DNA from: an uncultured Spartobacteria bacterium
GTDB taxonomy: Bacteria > Verrucomicrobiota > Verrucomicrobiia > Chthoniobacterales > UBA6821
Direction: 5' to 3'
Length of the DNA: 33,236 bases
Assembly (NCBI GenBank): GCA_903826635.1
Contig: CAIKFI010000064.1
Span: forward strand, 1-33,236
Under the pieces are notes generated by a model, which ran no database searches, had not been told where the DNA came from, and saw only the letters and a program-made list of their open reading frames with translations. Shown in pieces: positions 25,906 to 33,236 of the stretch (its first letter is position 1; the number at the start of each line of letters is the position of its first letter). The position numbers and the translations under genes were made by a program.

Positions 25906-26704
25906 CAGCCAGAATCATACGCTCCGCGCGGATTGCATCCGACGGAGTGTCGACCCCAACACCCCGATGGGTCGTTTGTAAAAGCCTGATTGGAATGCCG
26001 TGTTCCAAAGCTCTGAGTTGTTCAAGTTTTTCACACAGTTCCAAAGGGGAGGGGGTCAGACGGACGATTTTTTTAAGGATATCGCGCCTATATCCGTAAA
26101 TGCCGAGGTGGAGAAGCGGCAGGACAGCGCTTGTTTGATCATGGGCATCACGTTGGAAGGGAATCCTGCCCCTTGAAAAATAGAGGGCATTACCGTTTCT
26201 GGCTGCTATGACCTTCACGCAATTCGGGTTATCCGATTCCTCCGGATTTTCAAAGGGCGTTGCCGCCGTGATCATGCCGATCTCTTCGTCTTTGAGCATT
26301 TCCCTTGCCAAAGCGCTTATCAACTTGGGATCGATCATCGGTTCATCGCCCTGAACATTGATGAAATGAGTGATGCCGCGCAGGCGTGCAGCCACCTCCG
26401 CAATTCGATCGGTGCCGCTCGGATGATCCGGAGATGTCATCGCCACTTCCGCGCCGAATCCTCGGGAGGCCCGGGCGATCCGCTCGTCATCGGTTGCAAT
26501 CAGGACTCGGGAAATGTTCTTTGCAAGGAGTGCTCTTTCCCAGACATGCTGGACGAGGGGTTTTCCAGCGATGACGTGAAGGCATTTTCCCGGAAAGCGT
26601 GTCGATCCCCAACGTGCCGGAATGACCAGTGCGATTGCGGGTGAGACCTTCCCGGACTGCTCCTTGGGAGTCCCCCGAACCTGGGGGGGGGGGCTTTTTT
26701 TCAT
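25859..26704 (-). CDS. kdsB: 3-deoxy-manno-octulosonate cytidylyltransferase (CMP-KDO synthetase)
   Basis: Activates KDO with CTP to give CMP-KDO for the LPS inner core; cytoplasmic. Signatures are VIPARWGSTRFPGK (about 27-40), the SGTDRIAEV loop, INVQGDEPMI and YGYRRDIL. At 281 residues it has about 20 extra N-terminal residues compared with the family. The ATG at 26704 overlaps the gmhB stop (ATGA). Directly after it come A7 and then C11 on the coding strand, giving MKKSPPPQ. No ATG, GTG or TTG in frame lies between that tract and the conserved VIPAR, so a one-base slip would abolish the product unless a rare CTG or ATC start is used. The extra N-terminus is not conserved sequence. Confidence 0.95.
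   Translation of the reverse strand: MKKSPPPQVRGTPKEQSGKVSPAIALVIPARWGSTRFPGKCLHVIAGKPLVQHVWERALLAKNISRVLIATDDERIARASRGFGAEVAMTSPDHPSGTDRIAEVAARLRGITHFINVQGDEPMIDPKLISALAREMLKDEEIGMITAATPFENPEESDNPNCVKVIAARNGNALYFSRGRIPFQRDAHDQTSAVLPLLHLGIYGYRRDILKKIVRLTPSPLELCEKLEQLRALEHGIPIRLLQTTHRGVGVDTPSDAIRAERMILAVSEHKKQKGRSRPQK
26683..26693 (-). repeat. Homopolymer G11 (C11 on the kdsB coding strand)
   Basis: Eleven Gs on the plus strand, followed by C and seven Ts. The tract covers codons 4-8 of kdsB. Tracts of this length are prone to slippage during replication and to sequencing error. Confidence 0.95.
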
Positions 26705-27258
26705 GACGGTTGCCTCGCGTTAGGATCGCCATCGAGAACCATACGGATTGCCTCGGTAACCGTGGGAACCCGGAGATCCGGGAAGCAATTGCTGAAATCA
26801 CGACCATAGCCGGTTTCCACCAGGATTGTGCGCAAACCGGCCTGCTGGCCGCATTCGATGTCCAGTTTTTTATCACCGATCATAAAGGAACGACTCAAAT
26901 CGATCCTATGTTCATCAGCAGCCTCAAAAATCATTCCCGGTGCGGGCTTCCGGCGCAGTGATCCGGTATCAGGGAGATCAGGAGACATGTAGGTTGCATC
27001 AATTACCCCCCCGAGTTGGCGTAAGAGTTCCTTTTGAACGGATTCAAACTGCTCCACCGTGAAATATCCCCTGCCGATTCCGCTCTGGTTCGTGATGATG
27101 ATATTGGACCATCCCAGGGCCCGGGCGCGGGCAAGTTCCTCGGCTGCCCCGGGATAGGCCCGTACAAGTGCCGGATCATGGCAGTGATCAACCTCTTCCA
27201 TCAGCGTACCGTCACGGTCGAGAAAAAGCGCCGGACGCAGTCCTGTTTGGTTATTCAT
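26701..27258 (-). CDS. gmhB: D-glycero-D-manno-heptose 1,7-bisphosphate 7-phosphatase
   Basis: HAD-family phosphatase that removes the 7-phosphate in ADP-heptose synthesis for LPS inner core. The 185-residue length fits. The nucleophile motif is LFLDRDGTL (Asp14, Asp16), followed by ITNQSGIGRG, RRKPAPGMI and IGDKKLDIECGQQAG. The family's zinc-binding loop, normally Cys-x-His and Cys-x-Cys before RKP, is replaced by SPDLPDTGSLRRKP with no Cys or His, so this member probably binds no zinc there. It overlaps the upstream kinase gene and the downstream kdsB gene by 4 bases each, a tightly coupled operon. Confidence 0.93.
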   Translation of the reverse strand: MNNQTGLRPALFLDRDGTLMEEVDHCHDPALVRAYPGAAEELARARALGWSNIIITNQSGIGRGYFTVEQFESVQKELLRQLGGVIDATYMSPDLPDTGSLRRKPAPGMIFEAADEHRIDLSRSFMIGDKKLDIECGQQAGLRTILVETGYGRDFSNCFPDLRVPTVTEAIRMVLDGDPNARQPS

Positions 27259-28259
27259 TGATCACTGTTTTGGAAGCTTTCCTCCAGTTCCATCCTAGAA
27301 CAGATGGCCGTTCCCAACTTGCCGACAACGATTCCCGCGGCATGGTTTGCCAATTCAGCAGCCTCGTGGGGTTCGGCTCCCGAGGCTATGCCTAGGGTAT
27401 ATAGGGAAATGGAAGTGTCCCCAGCTCCGGATACATCAAAAATCTCCCGTGCCCTGGTAGGGGTGTGATAGGGAGACTGTCCGGGGCGGAAAAGCATCAT
27501 TCCCTGCTCGCTCAGGGTGATGAGCAGGGCTCCCGCCTGCCAGCGTTGTAGAAGAATCCGTCCCACTTCCATCAGGGCCTCGTCTTTTTCCACAGGATAT
27601 ACCGGGGGGGTGAGGGGCATGCCCGCGGCGGCGAAGGCTTCCGATCGATTCGGTTTGATCGTGGCAATACCCGTCCATTCAAGGGGGTTTTTGGGGCTGG
27701 GATCAGAGGTGACGATCGTGCCGCTCTCCTTGGCCGCGCGAATGACCTCGGTGACAAGCCCTTGGTCAAGAAAGCCCTTGCCATAATCCTCGATGAGAAC
27801 GGCATCAGCCCGGCTCACAAGGTCCCGGGCCTTTCCCAAAATATCGCTCCTGACGGAGCCCGGCGTGGCCCGGTGATCACGATCAAAACGAACGACTTGC
27901 TGTCGTTGGGCGATGATCCTGGTTTTCACGATGGTGGGGACATCCGGATCTGTGAAGAGGCCCTCCGTGGAGATTCCCTCCTGCTGCAGGAGATTGGTGA
28001 GCTTCAGTCCGGCCTGATCAGATCCGATGACGCCCAGCATGGTCACTGAGGACGTGAATTCCCGCAGATTCCTGGCGACGTTGGCAGCCCCGCCAGGATA
28101 ACTGGACTCCTTCTCCACCTCCACCACTGGAACCGGTGCTTCCGGGGAAATCCTGCTCACGTTTCCCCAAACGAACTCGTCAAGCATCAGATCGCCAATG
28201 ACAAGAAGACGTTTGGATGCGGCGACATCAAGAATGTGTTGTAATCTTTTAAGGTCCAT
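27255..28259 (-). CDS. rfaE1: D-glycero-beta-D-manno-heptose-7-phosphate kinase
   Basis: PfkB-family sugar kinase that phosphorylates heptose 7-phosphate at C1, the step before GmhB. At 334 residues it holds only the kinase half of HldE; no nucleotidyltransferase domain is fused, so a separate HldC/RfaE2 is needed and is not in the window. Signatures are VIGDLMLDEFVWG, RISPEAPVPVV, the PfkB glycine motif YPGGAANVARNL and the anion-hole/catalytic DVSGAGDT (275-282, base Asp281). It is the first gene of the LPS operon, 94 bases divergent from the following secreted-protein gene. Confidence 0.95.
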   Translation of the reverse strand: MDLKRLQHILDVAASKRLLVIGDLMLDEFVWGNVSRISPEAPVPVVEVEKESSYPGGAANVARNLREFTSSVTMLGVIGSDQAGLKLTNLLQQEGISTEGLFTDPDVPTIVKTRIIAQRQQVVRFDRDHRATPGSVRSDILGKARDLVSRADAVLIEDYGKGFLDQGLVTEVIRAAKESGTIVTSDPSPKNPLEWTGIATIKPNRSEAFAAAGMPLTPPVYPVEKDEALMEVGRILLQRWQAGALLITLSEQGMMLFRPGQSPYHTPTRAREIFDVSGAGDTSISLYTLGIASGAEPHEAAELANHAAGIVVGKLGTAICSRMELEESFQNSDQ

Positions 28260-28353
28260 TACAGATTAAATACTACAAAACTCTGTGAACTACGAGTCCC
28301 CAATGCTCCTCGGCAAATCCCTTCGCGGCGAGGGTATTTTTTCCGGATTTCCG

Positions 28354-29157
28354 ATGAAACAAATTTCAATTCTTCTCCTGATCTTTTCGGTGTCGGGCGT
28401 GACGGCCCTGCTTGCCGATACCCCGCCTAAAAAAATCGCGCTTTCGGACTTTCCAGCGGCTGCTGTTGAGGAAGTCGTTGTTCCCGTTCCCAGCGAAATC
28501 TTTGCAGTTCTGGATAAGCTGGGAAATCCGAATTGGAAGTCTCAATTGCGGGACGGAAAAGCCCTGACCCCAGAGGACCGGGCCAGGACCGCTCTCCTGC
28601 TCGGCAATGTCATTGCCGAGGGGTTTGTAGCCGTTGAGGCCGAGGATGCTGAACGCGTCAAGGAGCTAGGACGTCAGGTGTTGACGCTTGCGGAGGCAAT
28701 CAATGTCCGCAAATCAGTCATTGCCCGCAGCAAGAGCATCACTGACAAGGCCGACCAGCGTGATTGGAGGGGAGTGAGGGCGGAGTTTGATGGTGCTCTG
28801 CAGGATGTTCGGGGAGCGATGCAGGAACTTAATGATCAGGATCTCTCGCAACTTGTGAGTCTTGGGGGATGGTTGCGTGGAACGGAGGTGCTGACGTCCA
28901 TTGTTGAGAACGGTTTCTCCAAGGATGGGGCCGAACTGCTCCACCAGCCTGAGCTCGTGAACTATTTTGATCGGTGCATCGGATCGATGGGGGCCCGTTT
29001 GCGTAAAAATCCTTTGGTCTCCAGCATTCGCGAAGTGCTCAGAAAAATCGGCCCCATTGTGAACGAGGGGGGGGCTGACATCTCCATCGATCAGGTGAAG
29101 GTGATTCACGATCTCACCCACCAAGTGAACCAGAAGATCGTCAACGGCGACAATTGA
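28354..29157 (+). CDS. Secreted (periplasmic) protein, unknown function
   Basis: 267 residues from ATG 28354. The first 22 residues (MKQISILLLIFSVSGVTALL...) are a good signal peptide, with probable cleavage at ALLADT. The mature part is mostly helical and charged, with no motif I recognise and no cysteine pairs or membrane segment. An in-frame start at 28285 would bury the signal peptide and is less likely. The following secreted-protein gene begins one base after its stop (TGATATG), so they are coupled. It contains a G8 run (29067-29074). Confidence 0.75.
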   Translation: MKQISILLLIFSVSGVTALLADTPPKKIALSDFPAAAVEEVVVPVPSEIFAVLDKLGNPNWKSQLRDGKALTPEDRARTALLLGNVIAEGFVAVEAEDAERVKELGRQVLTLAEAINVRKSVIARSKSITDKADQRDWRGVRAEFDGALQDVRGAMQELNDQDLSQLVSLGGWLRGTEVLTSIVENGFSKDGAELLHQPELVNYFDRCIGSMGARLRKNPLVSSIREVLRKIGPIVNEGGADISIDQVKVIHDLTHQVNQKIVNGDN

Positions 29158-29158
29158 T

Positions 29159-29617
29159 ATGAACGTCCCCGTCAAGAACCCTTTCCGGACACCAAGATTG
29201 AAAATGGTCCTCATCATGCTTTTGGTGGCGGCCCCCGCTCTTCTTCGGGCAACCGTTGATGATGCCCTTTCCTTTGCATACGAGGCGGCCCTTCCCTATT
29301 ACAAACAGGGTTACTCCATCAGAAAAGATGCCTGGGGGGGGGATCTGGCTACGCGAGAAAAGAAAGCAGTGAGTTCCCAACTTTTCAAAGGAAACGATTA
29401 TTGGTTCCTCATGGCAACGGATCTCAAGGGTGCTTCCCTTTCCGTGCATATCTACGATGATCGAGGGAACCTAGTTGATGCCGAGAGCTGGCAAAAGGGG
29501 CGCTTTGCCGGAGTCCGGGTCACCCCCAAGTCGACGGGAACTTTTTTCGCAATCGTTCAGATTCTCAAGTCGCCCGAAGAACGGACGCCATGGGCATTGG
29601 TTTACGGCTATAAATAG
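29159..29617 (+). CDS. Small secreted protein, possible PPC-like beta domain
   Basis: 152 residues with a signal peptide (positively charged start, then KMVLIMLLVAAPALLRA). The C-terminal half has an alternating beta pattern (YWFLMATD, SVHIYDDRGNLVD, VRVTPKSTGTFFAIVQI) that resembles the bacterial pre-peptidase C-terminal (PPC) fold. That likeness is an impression from reading only. It is coupled to the gene before it. A G9 tract (29334-29342) encodes WGG at about residues 59-61; a slip there would truncate the protein. Confidence 0.75.
   Translation: MNVPVKNPFRTPRLKMVLIMLLVAAPALLRATVDDALSFAYEAALPYYKQGYSIRKDAWGGDLATREKKAVSSQLFKGNDYWFLMATDLKGASLSVHIYDDRGNLVDAESWQKGRFAGVRVTPKSTGTFFAIVQILKSPEERTPWALVYGYK
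29334..29342 (+). repeat. Homopolymer G9 inside a secreted-protein gene
   Basis: Nine Gs in the coding strand. A change in tract length would shift the frame about 60 codons into the gene. Confidence 0.9.
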
Positions 29618-29626
29618 CCTTTTTAG

Positions 29627-30718
29627 TTGAAGACAAAGCCTCAGAGGAAGCCTGCCCGAAGCATCAGTTCCGGAGTTGTCTCCAATGTGACCGGTGACGG
29701 CCCTCCCGTTAGGATGGAGTTTGCAAACGGTCGTTTCCTCCATGCACTTCACGCTGGTGATGAAAAATTACTTCGACTGATGGAGAAGCGTTTGGGAGTC
29801 CGTCTTACATGCCGTGATGGTTGGTTGAAGATCGATGGCCCAGCAACCGGCGCCTCAAGGGCACGACAAGTTTTTACCGAACTTGAAAAGGCGAGCCTTA
29901 AAGGTGCCCCGATCGGCAGGGATGAGTTTCTTTTTGCACTCGACCATTCAACGCCGACTTCTCCCGACGAGGATTATCCCATTCAAGGAGAGAGGGTTTC
30001 TACTCCTTTGCCCGATCGTTCGCTCGAGGCGCTCTACGAAGAGAGAGTTCAATGCTCCGTTCGCAAGCCTCCTGTGATCCCCAAGACGATATCCCAGAGG
30101 GATTATCTGCACGCCATCGACTCTCATGACATCACCTTTGGTGTGGGCCCCGCCGGCACCGGCAAGACTTATCTTGCCGTCGCAAAGGCGGTGGAATCGC
30201 TTCGATTGGAAAAAGTCAGCCGGATTATCCTGACACGTCCTGCAGTCGAAGCCGGAGAGGCGTTGGGATTTCTTCCCGGTGAACTGCAGGAAAAAATCCT
30301 TCCTTATCTTCGGCCCCTCTACGACGCGCTTCATGACATGATGGAGCCCGAGGAGATTCAACGTGCGATTGAAAAAAACATCATCGAGATCGCTCCCCTT
30401 GCCTACATGCGGGGACGCACGCTCAACAAGGCTTTCATCATTCTGGATGAGGCGCAGAACACGACAACCGAGCAGATGTTCATGTTCCTGACCCGTATCG
30501 GTCTGGGATCCAGGTGCGTCATCACCGGAGACCGAACCCAGATTGATCTTCCTAAGAATAAACCGAGCGGTTTGATCGAGGCCGTTGGGGCGCTGAAGGA
30601 AACGGCCGACATTGCGTTTCATTTTTTCGGGGAGCGGGATGTGGTCCGCCATCCGCTGGTTCGGGCCATCATTGAGGCCTATAAAGATCACCGGGGCATG
30701 AAAGGCTATCAATTTTAG
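29627..30718 (+). CDS. ybeZ: PhoH/YbeZ-family ATPase
   Basis: Cytoplasmic P-loop NTPase of the PhoH family, often linked to RNA metabolism and ribosome maturation with YbeY. A KH-like N-terminal domain (about 28-95) is followed by the PhoH core with Walker A GPAGTGKT (174-181), TRPAVEAGEALGFLPG and Walker B FIILDEAQN (270-278). The 363-residue length is slightly above average. The proposed start is TTG 29627; the first internal ATG (29714) would remove the strand that begins the KH-like domain. The 7TM-HD gene follows, an order (phoH, then 7TM-HD) common in many bacteria, but ybeY does not follow. Confidence 0.93.
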   Translation: MKTKPQRKPARSISSGVVSNVTGDGPPVRMEFANGRFLHALHAGDEKLLRLMEKRLGVRLTCRDGWLKIDGPATGASRARQVFTELEKASLKGAPIGRDEFLFALDHSTPTSPDEDYPIQGERVSTPLPDRSLEALYEERVQCSVRKPPVIPKTISQRDYLHAIDSHDITFGVGPAGTGKTYLAVAKAVESLRLEKVSRIILTRPAVEAGEALGFLPGELQEKILPYLRPLYDALHDMMEPEEIQRAIEKNIIEIAPLAYMRGRTLNKAFIILDEAQNTTTEQMFMFLTRIGLGSRCVITGDRTQIDLPKNKPSGLIEAVGALKETADIAFHFFGERDVVRHPLVRAIIEAYKDHRGMKGYQF

Positions 30719-30769
30719 GAGAAGGTCAAGACGCCGCACTCCTCAGTTCCCAAACATACCTCATCGGCA

Positions 30770-32329
30770 ATGTTCAGATTTCTTAAAAAAAAGCGCCTTG
30801 AAGCCAAGGGGCTGAGTTGTGGAAAGACCCGTCTTTCCAAGACCGGTAACCGATTTTTAGAACACTTGGAGGAGAGCCCCTTGATGAGAGCGGCGGTTCT
30901 TGCCGTCGCATCCCTCATTCTTGCCACATTCTGTTTTTTCGAGGGATCACCGGATACTTTGAGGCGCTTTCTCCTGTCGTTGATCGTCCTTGCCCTCGTT
31001 GTAACTCTTCCTTTGGTGAGCAAGGACTCTCCGCTCGTAAAAAATTCGAGACTTTTGCTCTTTCTGATCGTGACCTTGCTCCAACTTGGTATGGGTGAAC
31101 TGATCCAGGGCCACTGTGAGGCCGGACTTTCCCAGATCTTGATTCCCTACGCACTGGCTCCGATCGCCCTCTCTGTGTTGCTCGGGCCGCAAACCGCTTT
31201 CTTTGCCTGCGTGACCGGAGCTCTGTGGTGGATGGTGCTTCTGCACAAAAGCGATTTCAATTCGCTTTTGCTGCTACTGGGAGGAGGTCTTGCCGGGATT
31301 CTCACGACGTTGAGAGTTCGTCGGCGTTCCAGGTTGCTTCGAGCAGGATTGTCTTCCGGGATTGCCGTGGCCGTCCTGTATCTGTTCTGCATTTCATTTC
31401 CCTTGATTCAGATTGGGTGGTCCTTGGTGGGACTTTTGCCCTGGTTGCAGATTGGAATCGCCATCTTGGGTGCGATCGGGGTCGGTCTTTTCACCGGGGT
31501 CGTGATCAGTGGATCTCTTCCCCTGATCGAACGATTGTTCGGCATTACGACGGATATCTCGCTTATGGAGATGGCCGACCTAAACCATCCTCTTCTTCGT
31601 CGACTTAGCCTGGAGGCGCCCGGCACTTACCATCATTCACTGGCCATGGCCAACCTGGCCGAGGCCTGTGCTGAAAAAGTGGGGGCCAACTCCTCGCTCT
31701 GCCGAGTCAGTGCCTATTTTCACGATATTGGCAAATTGGCAAAACCGGATTATTTCACCGAAAACATTGCTCCCGGTGAGAACCCCCATGACGAACTCAC
31801 TCCGACCATGAGCTCGCTGGTCATTCTTTCCCATGTGAAGGAGGGGGTTGATCTGGGGTTGCGCCACCGGCTCAATGGAAGGATCATCGATGCGATTCGC
31901 CAACACCACGGGACGACCCTTGTCGAATTTTTCTACCAGCGAGCTTGCAGGCAGGAGCGGGATGCGCAATCGGGCGTGGGTCTTATCAATGCCAATCCCG
32001 AGGATATCCCCAGGGTCAGCGAGGAAAGTTATCGTTACCCCGGACCGAAGCCCCGTTCAGTCGAAACCGTGATCCTTGGACTGGCGGATGCAGCCGAGAG
32101 CGCTTCCAGAAGTCTTGAGCGCCCGACGATCCAGCGACTGGATGATCTTGTTCACGATCTCCTTCAGGATCGCATCAACGATGGTCAGTATGACGAGGCT
32201 CCGGTGACTCTCTGCCAGTTGCAGGAGATCGCGGCCACTTTGGTTTCGAGCCTGGGAAGCATGCTCCACACCCGTATCGCCTACGGACGAAGAAAAGGTG
32301 ATGCCAAGGAGATCAAAGAAGAAGATTAG
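30770..32329 (+). CDS. 7TM-HD membrane phosphohydrolase (PgpH-like, without extracellular sensor)
   Basis: 519 residues. Seven or so membrane helices (about 40-245) lead into a cytoplasmic HD domain. The junction LFGITTDISLMEMADLNHP and LEAPGTYHHSLAMANLAEA are signatures of the 7TM-7TMR-HD family, and the metal-binding HDIGK is at about 318-322. PgpH, the studied member, breaks down cyclic di-AMP. This protein has only a handful of residues between helices 1 and 2, where PgpH carries a roughly 200-residue extracellular HDED sensor, so it is the short form. Whether cyclic di-AMP is the substrate here is inferred. It starts 52 bases after ybeZ. Confidence 0.9.
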   Translation: MFRFLKKKRLEAKGLSCGKTRLSKTGNRFLEHLEESPLMRAAVLAVASLILATFCFFEGSPDTLRRFLLSLIVLALVVTLPLVSKDSPLVKNSRLLLFLIVTLLQLGMGELIQGHCEAGLSQILIPYALAPIALSVLLGPQTAFFACVTGALWWMVLLHKSDFNSLLLLLGGGLAGILTTLRVRRRSRLLRAGLSSGIAVAVLYLFCISFPLIQIGWSLVGLLPWLQIGIAILGAIGVGLFTGVVISGSLPLIERLFGITTDISLMEMADLNHPLLRRLSLEAPGTYHHSLAMANLAEACAEKVGANSSLCRVSAYFHDIGKLAKPDYFTENIAPGENPHDELTPTMSSLVILSHVKEGVDLGLRHRLNGRIIDAIRQHHGTTLVEFFYQRACRQERDAQSGVGLINANPEDIPRVSEESYRYPGPKPRSVETVILGLADAAESASRSLERPTIQRLDDLVHDLLQDRINDGQYDEAPVTLCQLQEIAATLVSSLGSMLHTRIAYGRRKGDAKEIKEED

Positions 32330-32520
32330 CCTGACCCGGCGTGAGGGGAGGAGGATGTGCGTCACGGGAAAAGGCAGGATCAACGCCCGCTTCAAGGATG
32401 AGAAGATGACCCATTGCTTGCCTCCTATACGGGTTGCAACGGAACAAATTCCCTCGACAGGATCGAAGAAAATGAGAGAGATCACAGTGTCCGTTCGACC
32501 TCCCCCATGAGAATTGACCG
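32330..32520. other. Gap of 191 bases with no convincing gene
   Basis: This is where ybeY would be expected after the ybeZ and 7TM-HD genes. No YbeY motif (HxxxHxxGxDH) is present. A short, very basic frame (32301-32510) crosses it but looks like chance. Confidence 0.4.
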
Positions 32521-33236
32521 ATGAAAAGACTCTTTTTATTCCTTGAGCTTCTTTTCGTCATTGGAGCGGCGGTAACCCTTTGGCTTATCCAGACAAGCCC
32601 CGCTCACAAAGCGGTTATTCCCGTTTTCGGAAATTCAGAGGCAACGGTTTTTTCATCCGGGAGACTTACCCAACTCCTGGCTTTGGGAAAACAAAACGAT
32701 GCCGAAAGGCTCGTCCGGCATCCCCAAAATCTTGAGGAGATCTTTTGGAAGGCCGTGATGGTAAGGAGCCGTTTTGATGACAGGGGATCCATGCCGCTTT
32801 TCATCAGGGTGATTCGGGAAAGTACCGATTCCCCCGAGGGACTCGCCTCGGCATGCATTGTGGGCGTTGATCTCTCCCGCAGAGTGACTCCCGCCCTTTA
32901 TTATTTCAATGCCCTCATGATTCTTGCAGGAGAGCATCCGGATTCCGTCCCCATCCATTGGATGGCGGCTGTCATGTCCCGAACATTGACGAGGCAGGAA
33001 ATGGAACCATCCCGGCACTACGCACTGCCTGATGAATTACGCCAAAAAGTGCTTCTCTGCGGGGTCGAACAATATCAAAAAACGCTTTCCCTTCTGAAGG
33101 AAGGCCAGGGCCCCGTGCTTATTCATCAGACTCTGGCGAACCTATACGACGATCTTGAGGAGCATGAAAAAGCGCTTCAGGAGCGGAAAATTGCAGTTTC
33201 CATGGAACGCAAACCATGGAGCCTGCATGCCTATGC
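32521..33236 (+). CDS. TPR-like membrane-anchored protein, cut by the window end
   Basis: At least 238 residues, open at the right edge. It starts with MKRLFLFLELLFVIGAAVTLWLIQ, an N-terminal membrane anchor or signal. The rest is alpha-helical with tetratricopeptide-like spacing, clearest in LIHQTLANLYDDLEEHEKALQER (cited as LANLYDDLEEHEKAL), near the end. TPR proteins are protein-protein adaptors. No further domain can be seen because the gene is incomplete. It follows the 7TM-HD gene and may belong to its operon. Confidence 0.7.
   Translation, partial: MKRLFLFLELLFVIGAAVTLWLIQTSPAHKAVIPVFGNSEATVFSSGRLTQLLALGKQNDAERLVRHPQNLEEIFWKAVMVRSRFDDRGSMPLFIRVIRESTDSPEGLASACIVGVDLSRRVTPALYYFNALMILAGEHPDSVPIHWMAAVMSRTLTRQEMEPSRHYALPDELRQKVLLCGVEQYQKTLSLLKEGQGPVLIHQTLANLYDDLEEHEKALQERKIAVSMERKPWSLHAY

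Noticed and set aside
32301-32510. Basic 70-residue frame after the 7TM-HD gene
   Set aside because: Overlaps the end of the HD gene, has no recognised motif and a composition that looks like chance. The GGAGGAGG before ATG 32355 touches the start codon and is too close to serve as a ribosome site.
1-33236. CRISPR array, tRNA or rRNA gene
   Set aside because: No regular repeat-spacer series, cloverleaf or rRNA-like sequence was seen in any gap.

Overview
This window is a gene-dense stretch of chromosome from a Gram-negative, probably aerobic, heterotrophic bacterium. It carries genes for the LPS inner core (heptose kinase, GmhB, KdsB), a prolipoprotein diacylglyceryl transferase, a lipoprotein, and a complete 2-oxoglutarate dehydrogenase E1-E2 pair. 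A GldA/GldF/GldG/DUF4340 ABC cluster, several short secreted proteins of no clear family, and few Shine-Dalgarno sites fit the PVC group, most likely Verrucomicrobiota. That placement is inference; no rRNA or tRNA gene is present to confirm it. No phage genes, transposase, integrase or CRISPR array were seen. No gap without a gene exceeds about 250 bases.

Layout. 1-1.1 kb: a WYL-domain regulator. 1.19-2.7 kb: a small accessory islet, consisting of a TacA/TacT-like toxin-antitoxin operon and a non-coding stretch, bracketed by two roughly 200-bp direct copies of the alaS 3' end. 2.5-5.2 kb: intact alaS (minus). 5.3-9.9 kb (minus): an operon-like run of ABC ATPase, ABC permease, GldG-like protein and DUF4340 protein, reading toward alaS. 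10.1-14.1 kb (plus): 2-oxoglutarate dehydrogenase E1 and E2; this E2 has no E3-binding domain. 14.1-16.2 kb (minus): a secreted polysaccharide deacetylase and a LysR regulator. The LysR gene is divergent from a YggS-type PLP protein (16.2-17.0 kb, plus). 17.0-18.1 kb: two coiled-coil, tail-anchored membrane proteins of unknown function. 18.2-21.5 kb: E1-alpha, E1-beta and E2 of a second 2-oxo acid dehydrogenase, of branched-chain type; this E2 does have the E3-binding domain. No E3 (lpd) gene is in the window.

21.7-24.6 kb: a small secreted helical protein, a small lipoprotein (minus), lgt, and a metallo-beta-lactamase-fold protein of the ligase-associated exonuclease type that overlaps lgt by 4 bases. 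24.6-25.9 kb: a MgtC/DUF4010-type membrane protein that overlaps kdsB tail to tail. 25.9-28.3 kb (minus): a tightly coupled operon of heptose-7-phosphate kinase, GmhB and KdsB, with an 11-base G/C homopolymer in the first codons of kdsB. 28.3-33.2 kb (plus): two secreted proteins, PhoH/YbeZ, a 7TM-HD phosphodiesterase of PgpH type without its extracellular sensor, and a TPR-like membrane-anchored protein cut by the window end.

The most unusual points are the toxin-antitoxin operon between alaS 3'-end repeats, the C11 tract that every kdsB start must read through, and the E2 that lacks its E3-binding domain.
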